Positions 36,481 through 45,536 of a stretch of DNA of 64,000 nucleotides are shown piece after piece. Each line of letters begins with the position of its first letter. Position 1 is the stretch's first letter. The position numbers were made by a program, and so were the translations under genes. A model generated the notes under the pieces. That model worked only from the letters and a program-made list of their open reading frames with translations, was not told the origin of the DNA and ran no database searches. This DNA comes from Blastocatellia bacterium (GTDB taxonomy: Bacteria; Acidobacteriota; Blastocatellia; UBA7656; JADIYM01): positions 62,001 to 126,000 of the forward strand of contig JADIYM010000007.1 of assembly GCA_016705245.1 (NCBI GenBank), given 5' to 3'.

Positions 36481-37965
36481 ATGAGCGCACGAACCGCGGG
36501 GCCGCGCGACGCTGCAGCCGTCATCCTGCTGGACAGGCCCTCCGATCCGCTCGTGTATTGGGTACGGCGCCACGCGCGCATGGCATTCCAGGGAAACTTT
36601 CATGCTTTCCCCGGCGGTCAGCGCGAGCCGTCGGACGCCGACATTCGTGTGGTCAATGGTGCTTCAGCCGAGCTCGATGCGGCGTGCGTCGCCGCAGTGC
36701 GTGAGCTCTTCGAAGAAACGGGCGTTCTCGTGGCGCGGGGAGCGGAGGGGCTGGATTCGTCGCAACGGTCGGAGCTGAGATGCCGTCTCAACGACGGCAC
36801 GTCGACGTTCTCCGATGTCCTCGACGAAAACGGATTGACGGTCGATGGCGCGCTGCTCGCAGCCGCCGGCCGCTGGGTCACGCCGCCGTTCTCGCCGCGA
36901 CGCTTCGACACGTATTTCTTCACGGCGTGGCTTCCGGAAGGACAGCAGGTCGAGCAACTCAACGCCGAACTGGATCACGGCGAATGGCTGCGGCCCGCGG
37001 AAGCCATTGGAATGTGGGAGGAGAGTCGTGTGCTCGTGGCGCCGCCGATCCTTCATGCGATGCGCACGCTGGCGGGCGGATTCGAGGATCTCGAGGCCCG
37101 TTTCTCGTCGATTCCGGAGGCTCGCGGCGGTCTAGTCCGTCGAATCGAGTTTCGGCCGGGAATCCTGCTTTTTCCCGTCCGAACGCCGACGAAGCCGCCT
37201 GCCACGCATACGAACTGCTACGTGGTCGGCGACCGCGAGGTCGTGATCATCGATCCGGCTTCGCCCTACGACGATGAACGGGATGCACTCGACGCCTTCG
37301 TCGACGAGCTGATTGGCGTCGAGGGCCGGCGAGTCAAGGAGATCATCGCGTCTCACCTGCATCCGGATCACATCGGCGGCATCGCGCACCTTGCCGGGCG
37401 AATCGGCGTGCCCGTCGCCGCCCATCGGCTGACGGCGGAGGCGCTCGAGGGCAAGTTGAAGGTGGACCGCTGGATCCAGGACGGCGAGCGGATGACGCTC
37501 GCGGGAAATCCTGAGATTGATCTGCGAGCGGTTCACACTCCGGGCCACGCACGCGGGCACCTCTGCTTCTTCGAGGAGCGTCATCGTGCCCTGCTGACCG
37601 CCGACCTGATCGTAGGGCTCGGCTCGGTTGTCATCGACCCGCCCGAGGGCAACATGCTCGACTATCTGGCGTCGCTCGCGAAGGTGCGCGCGCTCGAGCC
37701 ATCGGTCATTTTCGGGGCCCACGGTCCAGCGGTGGGAGACCCGATCGCGAAGATCGACGAATACGTGTCACTTCGGCTCGAGCGCGAGCAGCAGATCGTC
37801 GCTGCCATCGCGGCGGGCGACCGCACTCCCGAAGCGATCGTGGCACGGGTCTACACGGACGTACCGGAGAAGCTGCACGCGCTCGCAGCAAGGTCGGTCA
37901 TCGCGCATCTCGAGAAATTGCGGGACGAGGGGCGGCTGCCGGACGGAATGGACGTTCCGGCATAG
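36481..37965 (+). CDS. NUDIX hydrolase - metallo-beta-lactamase fusion (LACTB2-like)
   Basis: A 494-residue two-domain protein. Residues ~10-215 form a NUDIX domain with FPGGQREPSDADIRV and RELFEETGV; the Nudix box has an insertion before RELFEETG, as in NUDT8/NUDT19-type relatives. From about 230 comes a metallo-beta-lactamase domain with HPDHIGG (SHLHPDHIGG) and HTPGHARGH, and a helical tail of the LACTB2 type. Each domain is complete, and the join is in frame without an indel. NUDIX enzymes hydrolyse nucleoside diphosphate-linked metabolites; LACTB2 relatives hydrolyse RNA or thioesters. Start: ATG 36481; an upstream TTG at 36442 is unlikely because its AGGAG lies too close. Confidence 0.85.
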   Translation: MSARTAGPRDAAAVILLDRPSDPLVYWVRRHARMAFQGNFHAFPGGQREPSDADIRVVNGASAELDAACVAAVRELFEETGVLVARGAEGLDSSQRSELRCRLNDGTSTFSDVLDENGLTVDGALLAAAGRWVTPPFSPRRFDTYFFTAWLPEGQQVEQLNAELDHGEWLRPAEAIGMWEESRVLVAPPILHAMRTLAGGFEDLEARFSSIPEARGGLVRRIEFRPGILLFPVRTPTKPPATHTNCYVVGDREVVIIDPASPYDDERDALDAFVDELIGVEGRRVKEIIASHLHPDHIGGIAHLAGRIGVPVAAHRLTAEALEGKLKVDRWIQDGERMTLAGNPEIDLRAVHTPGHARGHLCFFEERHRALLTADLIVGLGSVVIDPPEGNMLDYLASLAKVRALEPSVIFGAHGPAVGDPIAKIDEYVSLRLEREQQIVAAIAAGDRTPEAIVARVYTDVPEKLHALAARSVIAHLEKLRDEGRLPDGMDVPA

Positions 37966-37982
37966 CCTCTCATCGCTAAGGG

Positions 37983-38070
37983 ATCTCCGTGCCTTCGTGT
38001 CTCCGTGACTCTGTGTGCGAAGCTCTTCAATGAGGAGGCTTCGCACACAGAGGCACGGAGGCACGGAGAT
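37983..38070. repeat. Inverted repeat with CTCCGTGN tandem-unit arms (family C)
   Basis: The left arm is a tandem of 8-base units resembling CTCCGTGC, CTTCGTGT, CTCCGTGA and CTCTGTGT, ending GCGAAGCTC. A short AT-rich spacer follows, then the complementary arm. It separates the convergent NUDIX-MBL and DedA genes, where it could terminate both transcripts. Related copies are at 38855-38930 and 57570-57651. Confidence 0.8.
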
Positions 38071-38077
38071 AGCACGC

Positions 38078-38719
38078 CTACGCCGCGGTCTTCTCCGCTG
38101 CCATACGCCGCCGCTCACGCCACCACTCGAAGACCGGCGGCAGCAGAGACAGGAAAACGACGACGGCGATGACGTAGTGGATGTACTTGTCTATGTTGGG
38201 GATCACACTGCCGAGCGCGTATCCGCCCAGCACCATGCTGAAGACCCACAGGATTCCGCCGAACACGTTGAAGGCCGCGAACTTCGAATACGTCATCTCG
38301 GCCGCGCCCGCGACCGTCGGCGCAAACGTGCGGATGATCGGAACGAATCGCGCGATCACGATCGTCTTGCCGCCATACCTCTCATAGAACTCGTGGGCCT
38401 TCACGAGGTGCTTGCGCTTGAAAAGCAGCGAGTCTTCCTTCTTGAAGAGCTTCGGTCCGAGTCGTCGGCCGATCGTGTATCCCATCGCGTCGCCGACAAT
38501 TGCCGCAATCGACAGCGTCACGAGCAGCACCGCCACGTTGAGGTCGCCTCGAGCGGCAAACAGGCCGGCGGTCACGAGCAACGAGTCTCCCGGAAGGAAG
38601 AACCCAACGAGAAGTCCCGTCTCGGCGAATACGATCGCGATCAGGGCGAGCGTACCGCCCCAGCGGATGACCTCCTCGATCGACGGAATCTGTGCGATCA
38701 GCTCCTGCAAGCCTTCCAT
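38078..38719 (-). CDS. DedA/SNARE-associated family membrane protein
   Basis: DedA proteins are inner-membrane lipid scramblase/flippase-like proteins needed for envelope integrity. The 213-residue product shows the conserved ETGLLVGFFLPGDSLLV segment, the re-entrant GDAMGYTIGRRLG and the FVPIIRTFAPTVAGAAEM motif, with a C-terminal hydrophobic helix. Length is normal. Family C repeats flank it on both sides. The ATG at 38719 gives the expected family N-terminus. Confidence 0.9.
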   Translation of the reverse strand: MEGLQELIAQIPSIEEVIRWGGTLALIAIVFAETGLLVGFFLPGDSLLVTAGLFAARGDLNVAVLLVTLSIAAIVGDAMGYTIGRRLGPKLFKKEDSLLFKRKHLVKAHEFYERYGGKTIVIARFVPIIRTFAPTVAGAAEMTYSKFAAFNVFGGILWVFSMVLGGYALGSVIPNIDKYIHYVIAVVVFLSLLPPVFEWWRERRRMAAEKTAA

Positions 38720-38854
38720 GAGTCGTCTGTCTCTCCTGCTTCTCGAAAAGTTCGCGCGAGTCGCTGATACCGGTCACGAACTCCGCGAAGGCTCGTTCCG
38801 ATCGCAAAACGGCATTCTAGCCCGAAAATTCGAGGGGTGTACAGGAGAGCCTCC

Positions 38855-38930
38855 TGCCTCCGCGTCTCCGAGTCTCTGTGTGCGAAGCTCTTGCGCAAAG
38901 AGGGTCGCGGAGGCGCGGTGTCACGGAGTG
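38855..38930. repeat. Degenerate family C inverted repeat
   Basis: CCTCCGCGTCTCCGAGTCTC, with CTCTGTGTGCGAAGCTC after it, resembles the left arm of the 37983-38070 element. The right arm (around 38901-38930) is diverged, with GCGGAGGCGCGGTG. It lies between DedA and the HisN-like gene. Confidence 0.6.
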
Positions 38931-38934
38931 ACAA

Positions 38935-39723
38935 TCAGCACGACGGCGTCGCCACGACGGCCAGGAGCTCGTCGAGCAATACTCGGTTCGTCGAGACTGC
39001 CTCTGGAGCCGTGTGCGTGGCGTTTCCGGCCCAATCCGTGAACGTACCGCCGGCTTCCTCGAGGATCGGCCGGAGCGCAGCCGTGTCCCAGATGTTCATG
39101 ATCGGATCGAGCATCACGTCGGCCCGTCCCGTGGCGACGAGAATGTGTCCATAGCAGTCACCCCACGTGCGCTGCATGCGCGACGCGTCGCGGACGCGCG
39201 CATAGCCGGCTCCCCGGCCGTATTTTTCCATTCCCGTCACGTCCGTGCAGACGACGAGGGCGTCCGCGAGACGCCTGGTGCTCGAGACACTGGCGCGCCG
39301 GCCGTTCCAGTAGCAGCCCTCGCCTTTCCCGGCCGCAACGAGCTCGCCGAGAGCCGGCAGGTTGACGACTCCGGCGACGGGTTCTCCTGCGCACTCGACC
39401 GCAACCATCACTCCGTAAATCGGAACACCGCTGATGAACGAGAGGGTGCCGTCGATCGGATCGAGGATCCAGCGGTAGCGTGCATCGTCGGGTCCCGAGC
39501 GACCGAACTCCTCACCGAGCACGGCGTGCGCCGGATACCGGGCCGAGATCAGCTCGCGAAGCGCGGTTTCGGCCCGCCGATCGGCAATCGTGACGGGCGA
39601 CGCATCGGCCTTCTTTTCGTGGGCTAAAGGCGTCTGGAAGTATTCGAGCGTAATGCGGCCGGCAATCCACGCCGCGTCGACGGCAAAGTCGACGAGCTCC
39701 CGGGGCGAAGGATCCAGGGACAT
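38935..39723 (-). CDS. hisN: Inositol monophosphatase-family phosphatase, probable histidinol-phosphatase
   Basis: The 262-residue enzyme carries LGEEFGRSGPDD (metal-binding GEE), the DPIDGT motif followed by LSFISGVPIYGVMVA, and WGDCYGHILVATGRADVMLDP. The 'SFI-GVP-YG' wording after DPIDGT favours HisN-type histidinol-phosphatases over inositol or 3'-phosphoadenosine phosphatases, though that is a sequence-feel judgement. A HisN would dephosphorylate histidinol phosphate; hisC and hisD are at 62-64 kb. The subtilase gene ends 14 bases from its start on the same strand. Confidence 0.75.
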   Translation of the reverse strand: MSLDPSPRELVDFAVDAAWIAGRITLEYFQTPLAHEKKADASPVTIADRRAETALRELISARYPAHAVLGEEFGRSGPDDARYRWILDPIDGTLSFISGVPIYGVMVAVECAGEPVAGVVNLPALGELVAAGKGEGCYWNGRRASVSSTRRLADALVVCTDVTGMEKYGRGAGYARVRDASRMQRTWGDCYGHILVATGRADVMLDPIMNIWDTAALRPILEEAGGTFTDWAGNATHTAPEAVSTNRVLLDELLAVVATPSC

Positions 39724-39736
39724 ACGAGCGCCGTGG

Positions 39737-41587
39737 CTACTTTCGGATGAATATTCGCCGCGGTGACTCGATCCCGGAGCCGTTTCGAACGGTCACGAAT
39801 ACGAGCTCGCCGGACGGAAGCAGGTTCTTCAACTCGGGTCCGGTCGCCGTCAGCCGGGTCGTCGTTCCGTATGGACCCTCATAACCCGCCGACCAAGTCG
39901 TAGTCACGGCCGTGCCATTGATGACTATGACGGCGCGATCGACCTCCGCGAAATTCAGCCCGTTGAAGTAGACGCCGTCGACCGTCAGGCGATCCTTCTT
40001 CGCCGCGAACTTGATCTCAGTCAGCAGCGGGACCGAAGGATCGAGAACGCCGGCGCTCGCGGTTGAGGCATTCGGTCGCGGCCCGACGCGCTGCGTCTTG
40101 ATCGAGCCATCCGGCGAGCCGGTGCCGACGAGAACCGAGCGCATCAACCGTGAGTCGAACGGCTCGAGTCCGGCCGCCTTGAGGGTTCCCTGGACGATCG
40201 CCGCCACGCCCGTCACGCACGGTGCCGCCGAGGAAGTGCCGCTGAATATCGCCGTGTAGGAGCGGAGTGGGTCCCCGGCTCCATACAGGTCGCTGTAGCC
40301 AAGCCTCGTCACGTAGAGGCCGTAACCCTGCACGTCGAGCCGCGAGCCGTAATTCGACGTCGGCGCCTTGGACGCGTCGAGCGGAACGGCGCCCCCAACG
40401 ATGATTGCTCCGGAGTCGCGCTTCTTCCGATCGAAGGCTCCGCCGAGCTCCGGGCTGTCGAGGCTCGCGCCCTTCGCCTTGTTTCCCTTGAGCCCGCCAT
40501 TGCCCGCCGGCTCAATTACGACTATTCCCTTAGCCACCGCCCTCTGGACGGCGTCGAAAACCGCGGGCTCCCACTCGGGTGGCAGCGCTGCAATCTCGCG
40601 GTTAATCCCGCGAGCCTGCTGCTCGATCTGCATGATGTCGCCGCGTTCGAGCAGCGACGTGGCGCTGTCGATGGCCGCGGCGAGTTTGTAGTCGCTGTTG
40701 TTGTCGACCGGATTTATGAGACCGATCTCCGCATCGGGACAGATCCCGGTAATACCGAAGCCGTTTTCGACGCCGAGCAACATCCCGATGCAGGCGGTGC
40801 CGTGGCTCCCCTGGTCGGCCGGAAACGGATCGACGCCCCGCTCGTAGACAAACGGACGCCGCTCGTCATCAAACGGCAAGTCCTCGTGGTTGATGTTCCA
40901 CGAGTACTGGATGTCGAGAATGCGCACGCCCTCTCCGCGCCCTCCGGGCATGTCACGCAACCCGGCGACGCCGAATCCGCCAGGCGCGCTCGCGAGATAG
41001 AACTGCGTCCCCGAGAAGTCCGGCGTCACGGCAGGAAGGGGGCCCGCGAGTCTGGCGGCCGGCGTGTTTCGCGGTGCGACGTCCGCGTAGGCGCCCGGCG
41101 CGAGTGGCGCTGGCTGGACGTATGCGAATTCGACTTCGTCAAACGCCTCCAGACTCTGGGCAAGTCGCTCGGCGCAAGACGGGCTCTCGGTCTCGACATC
41201 CAGGTACAGCGAGAGATCGGCGAGGTCGATCGCGGATTCCTGCTCCAGTCGGGACTCCTCGGCGCGCATTTCAACCACCGGCCGCTTGAACGTCGGCGCG
41301 ATCGAGCCGGCACCCGACACGATCCCCGCAGCCGAGTGCGGATCTGCGGGCCGCTTGCCCATCGCGGCATCGACGACGCCGCGCGACGTACCCTCACGAA
41401 ACTTCACGACTACGCGTGACGTGAGTCCATCGAACGATATCCTCCCTCCCGTCTTTGCAATCGAGCGCAGCGGAGCAAGCTCGACCAGTTCCGGCTCGCC
41501 TACCGCGCTTACGCGCATCGACGGGATCGGCGCGATTGCCGAGAGCAGGAGAGCGACGACGCCGATGATGAGGGTGCGATGGGCCAT
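39737..41587 (-). CDS. Secreted S8 (subtilisin-like) serine peptidase
   Basis: A 616-residue exported protease. An N-terminal signal (residues ~1-29) is followed by a propeptide-like region with TSRVVVKFREG and EVEFAYVQP. The catalytic triad is visible: Asp225 in LDIQYSWN, His262 in GSHGTACI, Ser452 in FSGTSSAAPC. The oxyanion asparagine is N363 (PAGNGG). A C-terminal beta domain (~515-616) with VDGVYFNGLNFAEVDR looks like an IPT/TIG-type module. Length and order match secreted subtilases. It lies between the HisN-like gene and the zinc-ribbon gene, in the same direction. Confidence 0.9.
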   Translation of the reverse strand: MAHRTLIIGVVALLLSAIAPIPSMRVSAVGEPELVELAPLRSIAKTGGRISFDGLTSRVVVKFREGTSRGVVDAAMGKRPADPHSAAGIVSGAGSIAPTFKRPVVEMRAEESRLEQESAIDLADLSLYLDVETESPSCAERLAQSLEAFDEVEFAYVQPAPLAPGAYADVAPRNTPAARLAGPLPAVTPDFSGTQFYLASAPGGFGVAGLRDMPGGRGEGVRILDIQYSWNINHEDLPFDDERRPFVYERGVDPFPADQGSHGTACIGMLLGVENGFGITGICPDAEIGLINPVDNNSDYKLAAAIDSATSLLERGDIMQIEQQARGINREIAALPPEWEPAVFDAVQRAVAKGIVVIEPAGNGGLKGNKAKGASLDSPELGGAFDRKKRDSGAIIVGGAVPLDASKAPTSNYGSRLDVQGYGLYVTRLGYSDLYGAGDPLRSYTAIFSGTSSAAPCVTGVAAIVQGTLKAAGLEPFDSRLMRSVLVGTGSPDGSIKTQRVGPRPNASTASAGVLDPSVPLLTEIKFAAKKDRLTVDGVYFNGLNFAEVDRAVIVINGTAVTTTWSAGYEGPYGTTTRLTATGPELKNLLPSGELVFVTVRNGSGIESPRRIFIRK

Positions 41588-41732
41588 GCGTGGGAGAATC
41601 GAAGTCAGGAGCGCTTCATGGTACGTCGCTTCAGGCGTTCTGTGTCAAGACGAGAGAATCGGACTGGGCGAGCCACGGCCTGCTAATCATCGAATTTGCA
41701 TCGATCATGCAGGTTCGGATCGAACGAAATCG

Positions 41733-42074
41733 CTAGTGCAGCGGAAGCGCCTGTTGCGACTCCGAGGCCCTCATCTTGAGGAAGCAATCGCGGCAATAAA
41801 CCGGCCGGCCCTGCGTCGGTCGAAAGGGTACCGTCGTCTCGACTGCGCACAAGGCGCAATTCACGCTGACCTCGACGCGTTCTCTTGCAAACCCCGGTCC
41901 GAAACTCTGCACGTTAGCCGCGATCCGCTCGTTCTTTCGCTGCTTGCAGGGCTTGCACCGCTTCGGATCGTTCTTGAGGCCCTTGTCAGCGAAGAAGAGC
42001 TGTTCACCGGACGTGAACACGAACTCGCCGCTGCAGTCGACGCAGACCAGTATCTTGTCTTCGTACTCTTCCAC
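41733..42074 (-). CDS. Zinc-ribbon protein, 113 aa
   Basis: Two CxxC pairs form the first ribbon (CVDC ... CKPC, residues ~11-43) and two more the second (CALC ... CRDC, ~72-97). The sequence otherwise has basic and aromatic residues typical of small zinc-ribbon proteins of the type annotated 'zinc-ribbon domain containing'. RNA or DNA binding is plausible but unproven. Its start ATG is at 42074, and the family E repeat block lies upstream. Confidence 0.75.
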   Translation of the reverse strand: MEEYEDKILVCVDCSGEFVFTSGEQLFFADKGLKNDPKRCKPCKQRKNERIAANVQSFGPGFARERVEVSVNCALCAVETTVPFRPTQGRPVYCRDCFLKMRASESQQALPLH

Positions 42075-42240
42075 GGGCGCACCCTCCTCGTCGGAATGGC
42101 AACTCGCGTGATTCTGGATTCACTGAGGCGGGAATGGTCTGGCATCCGCCCACTGCTTGCGCAGCAGGCTCGAGCGCCATCCTTCGCCCCATGTACTCTC
42201 CGTGTGCGTGAGAGTCAAGACGATCCGCTCCGGATGCCGT

Positions 42241-42600
42241 GACGCAGCCGCTCCAATGGTTCTCATGGCGGACCCGAGCGCTACCGCGCCCGGTACTGAT
42301 ACTTGCGGCAGGCACGATCCGGATCGACCGGCAGCGGGCGGGATCCGGATCGACCGGTAGCGCGGACGACCGGCAGGGCGGGATCCGGATCGACCGGCAG
42401 CGGGCGGGATCCGGATCGACCGGCAGGGGCGGGATCCGGATCGACCGGTTGGCTGGCGAGCGTCGTGCATCAGTACCGGGCGCGGTAGCGCTCGGGTCTC
42501 CACCTCCACGAGGAGACGGCCTGGCGACGGCGCGCTGGCCACCTGCTCCAATGGCTCTCGTGGCGGACCAAGCGCTACCGCTCCGGGTTCCGACAGTTTA
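42241..42600. repeat. Family E inverted repeat with tandem GGATCCGGATCGACCGG core
   Basis: Perfect 30-bp arms lie at 42271-42300 and 42469-42498, similar to the arms at 2150-2262. Between them are about six imperfect tandem units of GGATCCGGATCGACCGGCAG (~42313-42450). A diverged direct repeat of the left flank, with CTCCAATGG and TGGCGGACC, recurs at about 42547-42587. No gene is supported in the 525-bp interval 42075-42599. Confidence 0.8.
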
Positions 42601-44413
42601 TGATGCTCGGCACCATGTCGACCCTGACCGTCCCCGAGACGATTGTCGAGCTGCTGCGGCACGCCGTGGAACGCCACCGGAAACCGGACGCTCTCCGGTT
42701 CAAGTCGGAACGTCAGTGGCGCGACATCTCGTCTGAAGAACTGATGGCTCGCGTGCGGAAGGCAGCGCTCGGGCTCGACCGCCTGCACATCGGCCCAGGT
42801 GACCGGGTTGCGCTGCTCGCCGAAAGCGGACCGCTATGGACCATCGCGGATTTCGGCATTCTCGCAACCGGGGCAATAAACGTCCCGATCTATCCCACAC
42901 AGTCGCCCCAGCAGGTCGAGTACATCCTCAATGAATCGCGACCGGGTTTGCTCTTCGTTTCTTCAGCGAAACAGGTGAAACGAATCCGGCACGTTCTCGA
43001 GGCATTCCCCGACATTCGCGTCGTGACGTTTCAGTCCGGAGTCGAGGATTCGAGGACTTTGCAGCGCTCGAGGCCTCCGGCGCCGAGGCCGAGGTCGAGA
43101 CGCCGGGCCGGTTCGACGAGATGCGGTCGGCCATCGGTTCCGACGACCCGGCGTCGATCATCTATACGTCGGGGACGACCGGCGAACCGAAGGGCGCGGT
43201 CCTCACGCACCGGAACCTCTGCTTCAACGCCGCGGCATCGGCCGAGTCGATCTCGTGCGGCCCCGAAGACGTCGCGCTCAGCTTTCTCCCGCTCTCGCAC
43301 ATCTTCGAGCGGACCGTCGTCTACCTCGCGATCCTGCGCGGCGTGACGGTGTGCTACGCCGAATCCCTCGAGACCGTTGCCGCCAACCTGCTCGAGGTGA
43401 GGCCGACGATGATGACCGCGGTGCCGCGCTTCTTCGAAAAGGTCCACGAACGGATTCTCAAGGCTCGCCTGAAGCTCTCGCCGCTCAAGCGACGACTCTT
43501 CGACTGGTCGCTGCCGGTCGGGCGCGCGTGGGCGCGCGCCATCGACGAAGGTAAGTCGCCATCGGCAATCCTCAGGCTCGAACACGCGATCGCCGACCGG
43601 CTCGTCTTCGCGAAGTGGCGAGAAGTCGTCGGCGGCCGGCTCGAACGATTCGTCTCGGGAGGCGCGCCGCTCTCTCCGGATCTCGCATACACGTTCTGGG
43701 GCGCCGGTATTCCCATCCTTCAGGGCTACGGCCTGACCGAGACGTCGCCGGTGATCGCCGTGAACTCGCTCGGCCGGAACCGGATGGGCACCGTCGGTCA
43801 CCCGATCACGGGCACCGAGGTCCGGCTCGCCGAGGATGGCGAGATCCTGACCCGCGGCCCCCACGTCTTCACGGGCTACTTCAAGAAACCTGCCGAGACG
43901 TCCGAGGTGCTCGGGTTGGACGGCTGGCTCCACACCGGCGACATTGGAGAGATCGATTCCGACGGCTTCATTTCGATTACGGACCGCAAGAAGGATCTCA
44001 TCAAGACGTCTGCGGGAAAATATGTTCCACCTCAGCCGATCGAGAACCTGCTGCGTCTGAGCCCTTTCGTCGACCAGGCCCTGCTCGTCGGCAACGGGCG
44101 AAAATACGTCGCGGCCCTCGTCGTACCGAACCGCGATCAGGTCAAGGAGTGGGCGGTCGACCGGGGACTCGATGCGACGGACGTCGACTCGCTCCTGACG
44201 TCCGCGGAGTTGCTCGCGACCATCCGCGGTGAGGTGGCGCGACTTACGTCGCATCTGGCAGACTACGAACGCATCAAGGGCGTGGCGCTCATTGCGCACG
44301 AGTTCACGATCGACGGCGGCGAACTGACGCCAACGCTCAAGGTCCGGCGTCGTTTCGTTGAAGAAAAGTATCGCGACACCATCGACGCACTGTATCGCAA
44401 TGAGACGCACTGA
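42600..44413 (+). pseudogene. Long-chain acyl-CoA synthetase (AMP-forming), frameshifted as assembled
   Basis: AMP-binding enzyme that makes fatty acyl-CoA. The 5' part (42600-43045) gives the N-terminal region ending FPDIRVVTFQS. The 3' part, in the other frame (to 44413), gives IIYTSGTTGEPKGAVLTH (P-loop), QGYGLTETSPVIAVN and GWLHTGDIGEIDSDGFISITDRKKDLIKTSAG. The frame changes at 43042-43057, where TCGAGGAT is followed by TCGAGGAC: an 8-base tandem near-duplication, or equivalently a missing base. Restoring one base gives a single ~604-residue protein of typical length. ATG 42600 or 42615 are possible starts. The following SH3 lipoprotein gene overlaps the end by 14 bases. Confidence 0.88.
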
Positions 44414-45536
44414 CCGGATTCGCGCGGCCTTCGGGCTTGAAGCTACCTCTCGCTCGCTCCGACTGCTCCCCCTGCTCGTCGTTCTTGCCGTCGCGGCGCT
44501 TCCGTCGCAGGGGTGTCTCTTCTTCGACGTCGAACCGATCGACGAGGGCATCGTCCGGACCGAGCAGGCGGACGTGTATTCATCGACAGCTCTCGTGTCG
44601 CTCAAGGTCGCCTCGGTCAAGCGTGGCGACATCGTCGACATTCTGAGTCGCGAGTCAGTACAGGGTCCGACCTACACGGAATCCTGGGTCCAGGTTCGTC
44701 TTCGCGACGATGCCGAGACGAGCGGTTGGATCGAGGCGCGGCACATCGTCAGCCAGTCGATCGTGACGAAGACGGCCGAAATCGCCGGATCGCCGGAAGC
44801 GATGCCGGCGCTTGCGCGCGGCCGGTTGAAGGTCAATCAGCGCCTGCGGCTCGACGTGGGACGCGAGGCGGACGTCGCGGCCGTTTTATCGAGGGGAACC
44901 CTTTTCGACATCATCGGGAAACAGGAAACCACGTTCAAACCCGAGAAGAAGGCAAAGCCGGCGGCTGGTTCACCGGAGGCCGAGGAGGCCGCTGGCGAAG
45001 ACGGCGCCGACGAACCCGAGGAACAAAAGGACGTCTGGTATCGGGTTCGGCTGGACGAGGGCTCGATCGTCCGCGGTGGCTGGCTTCTGTCTCGCTCGGT
45101 CAACCTCGAGGTCCCCGACGAGATTCTCCACCTCGAGGGTGACGGCCGTAGATTCGTTGCGTGGCAGGCCATTGGCTCGGTCGTCGACCCGAAGCTCGCG
45201 GCGCAGAATCCCGAGACCGCAACGCGCCATCACTACGTCACCTACATGCGTCGAGGATCGACGCCGGCCGAGGCCGACTTCGAGTGGGTCTATGCGGTCT
45301 TCTGGGACGTCGAAAGCCACGTGTATTACTCGCCCTTCCGCGACACGGAGCTGCGCGGCGTCTATCCGCTTGCGATGCGCAAGGACGGAACACGCACGGT
45401 CGTGACCGCGAACGTGCTCGACGACCAGAACCAGCCGGTCCCGGTCGAATACGAGACGTGGACCGACGAGAAGGGCCGGTTCAACCTCCGACGAATCACC
45501 CCGCCGGTTCGCGGCGAGAAAATCGGACGCCGTTAG
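44400..45536 (+). CDS. SH3-domain lipoprotein
   Basis: A 378-residue exported protein. The N-terminal hydrophobic segment ends near PSQGC (residues ~30-40), resembling a lipoprotein box. An SH3b-like domain follows (about 45-110) with SLKVASVKRGDIVDILS and WVQVRLRDDAETSGWIEARHI. A Pro/Glu-rich linker leads to a second domain with a GDIVWYRVRLDEG-type phrase and a C-terminal beta region. Bacterial SH3b domains typically bind peptidoglycan, but this assignment by composition is moderate. The start at 44400 lies inside the acyl-CoA synthetase 3' end, 14 bases before its stop codon ends, suggesting translational coupling. Confidence 0.7.
   Translation: MRRTDRIRAAFGLEATSRSLRLLPLLVVLAVAALPSQGCLFFDVEPIDEGIVRTEQADVYSSTALVSLKVASVKRGDIVDILSRESVQGPTYTESWVQVRLRDDAETSGWIEARHIVSQSIVTKTAEIAGSPEAMPALARGRLKVNQRLRLDVGREADVAAVLSRGTLFDIIGKQETTFKPEKKAKPAAGSPEAEEAAGEDGADEPEEQKDVWYRVRLDEGSIVRGGWLLSRSVNLEVPDEILHLEGDGRRFVAWQAIGSVVDPKLAAQNPETATRHHYVTYMRRGSTPAEADFEWVYAVFWDVESHVYYSPFRDTELRGVYPLAMRKDGTRTVVTANVLDDQNQPVPVEYETWTDEKGRFNLRRITPPVRGEKIGRR

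Noticed and set aside
4513..45536. In-frame UGA selenoproteins in the window
   Set aside because: Broken genes here break by frame change, not by a single in-frame UGA with a downstream hairpin.
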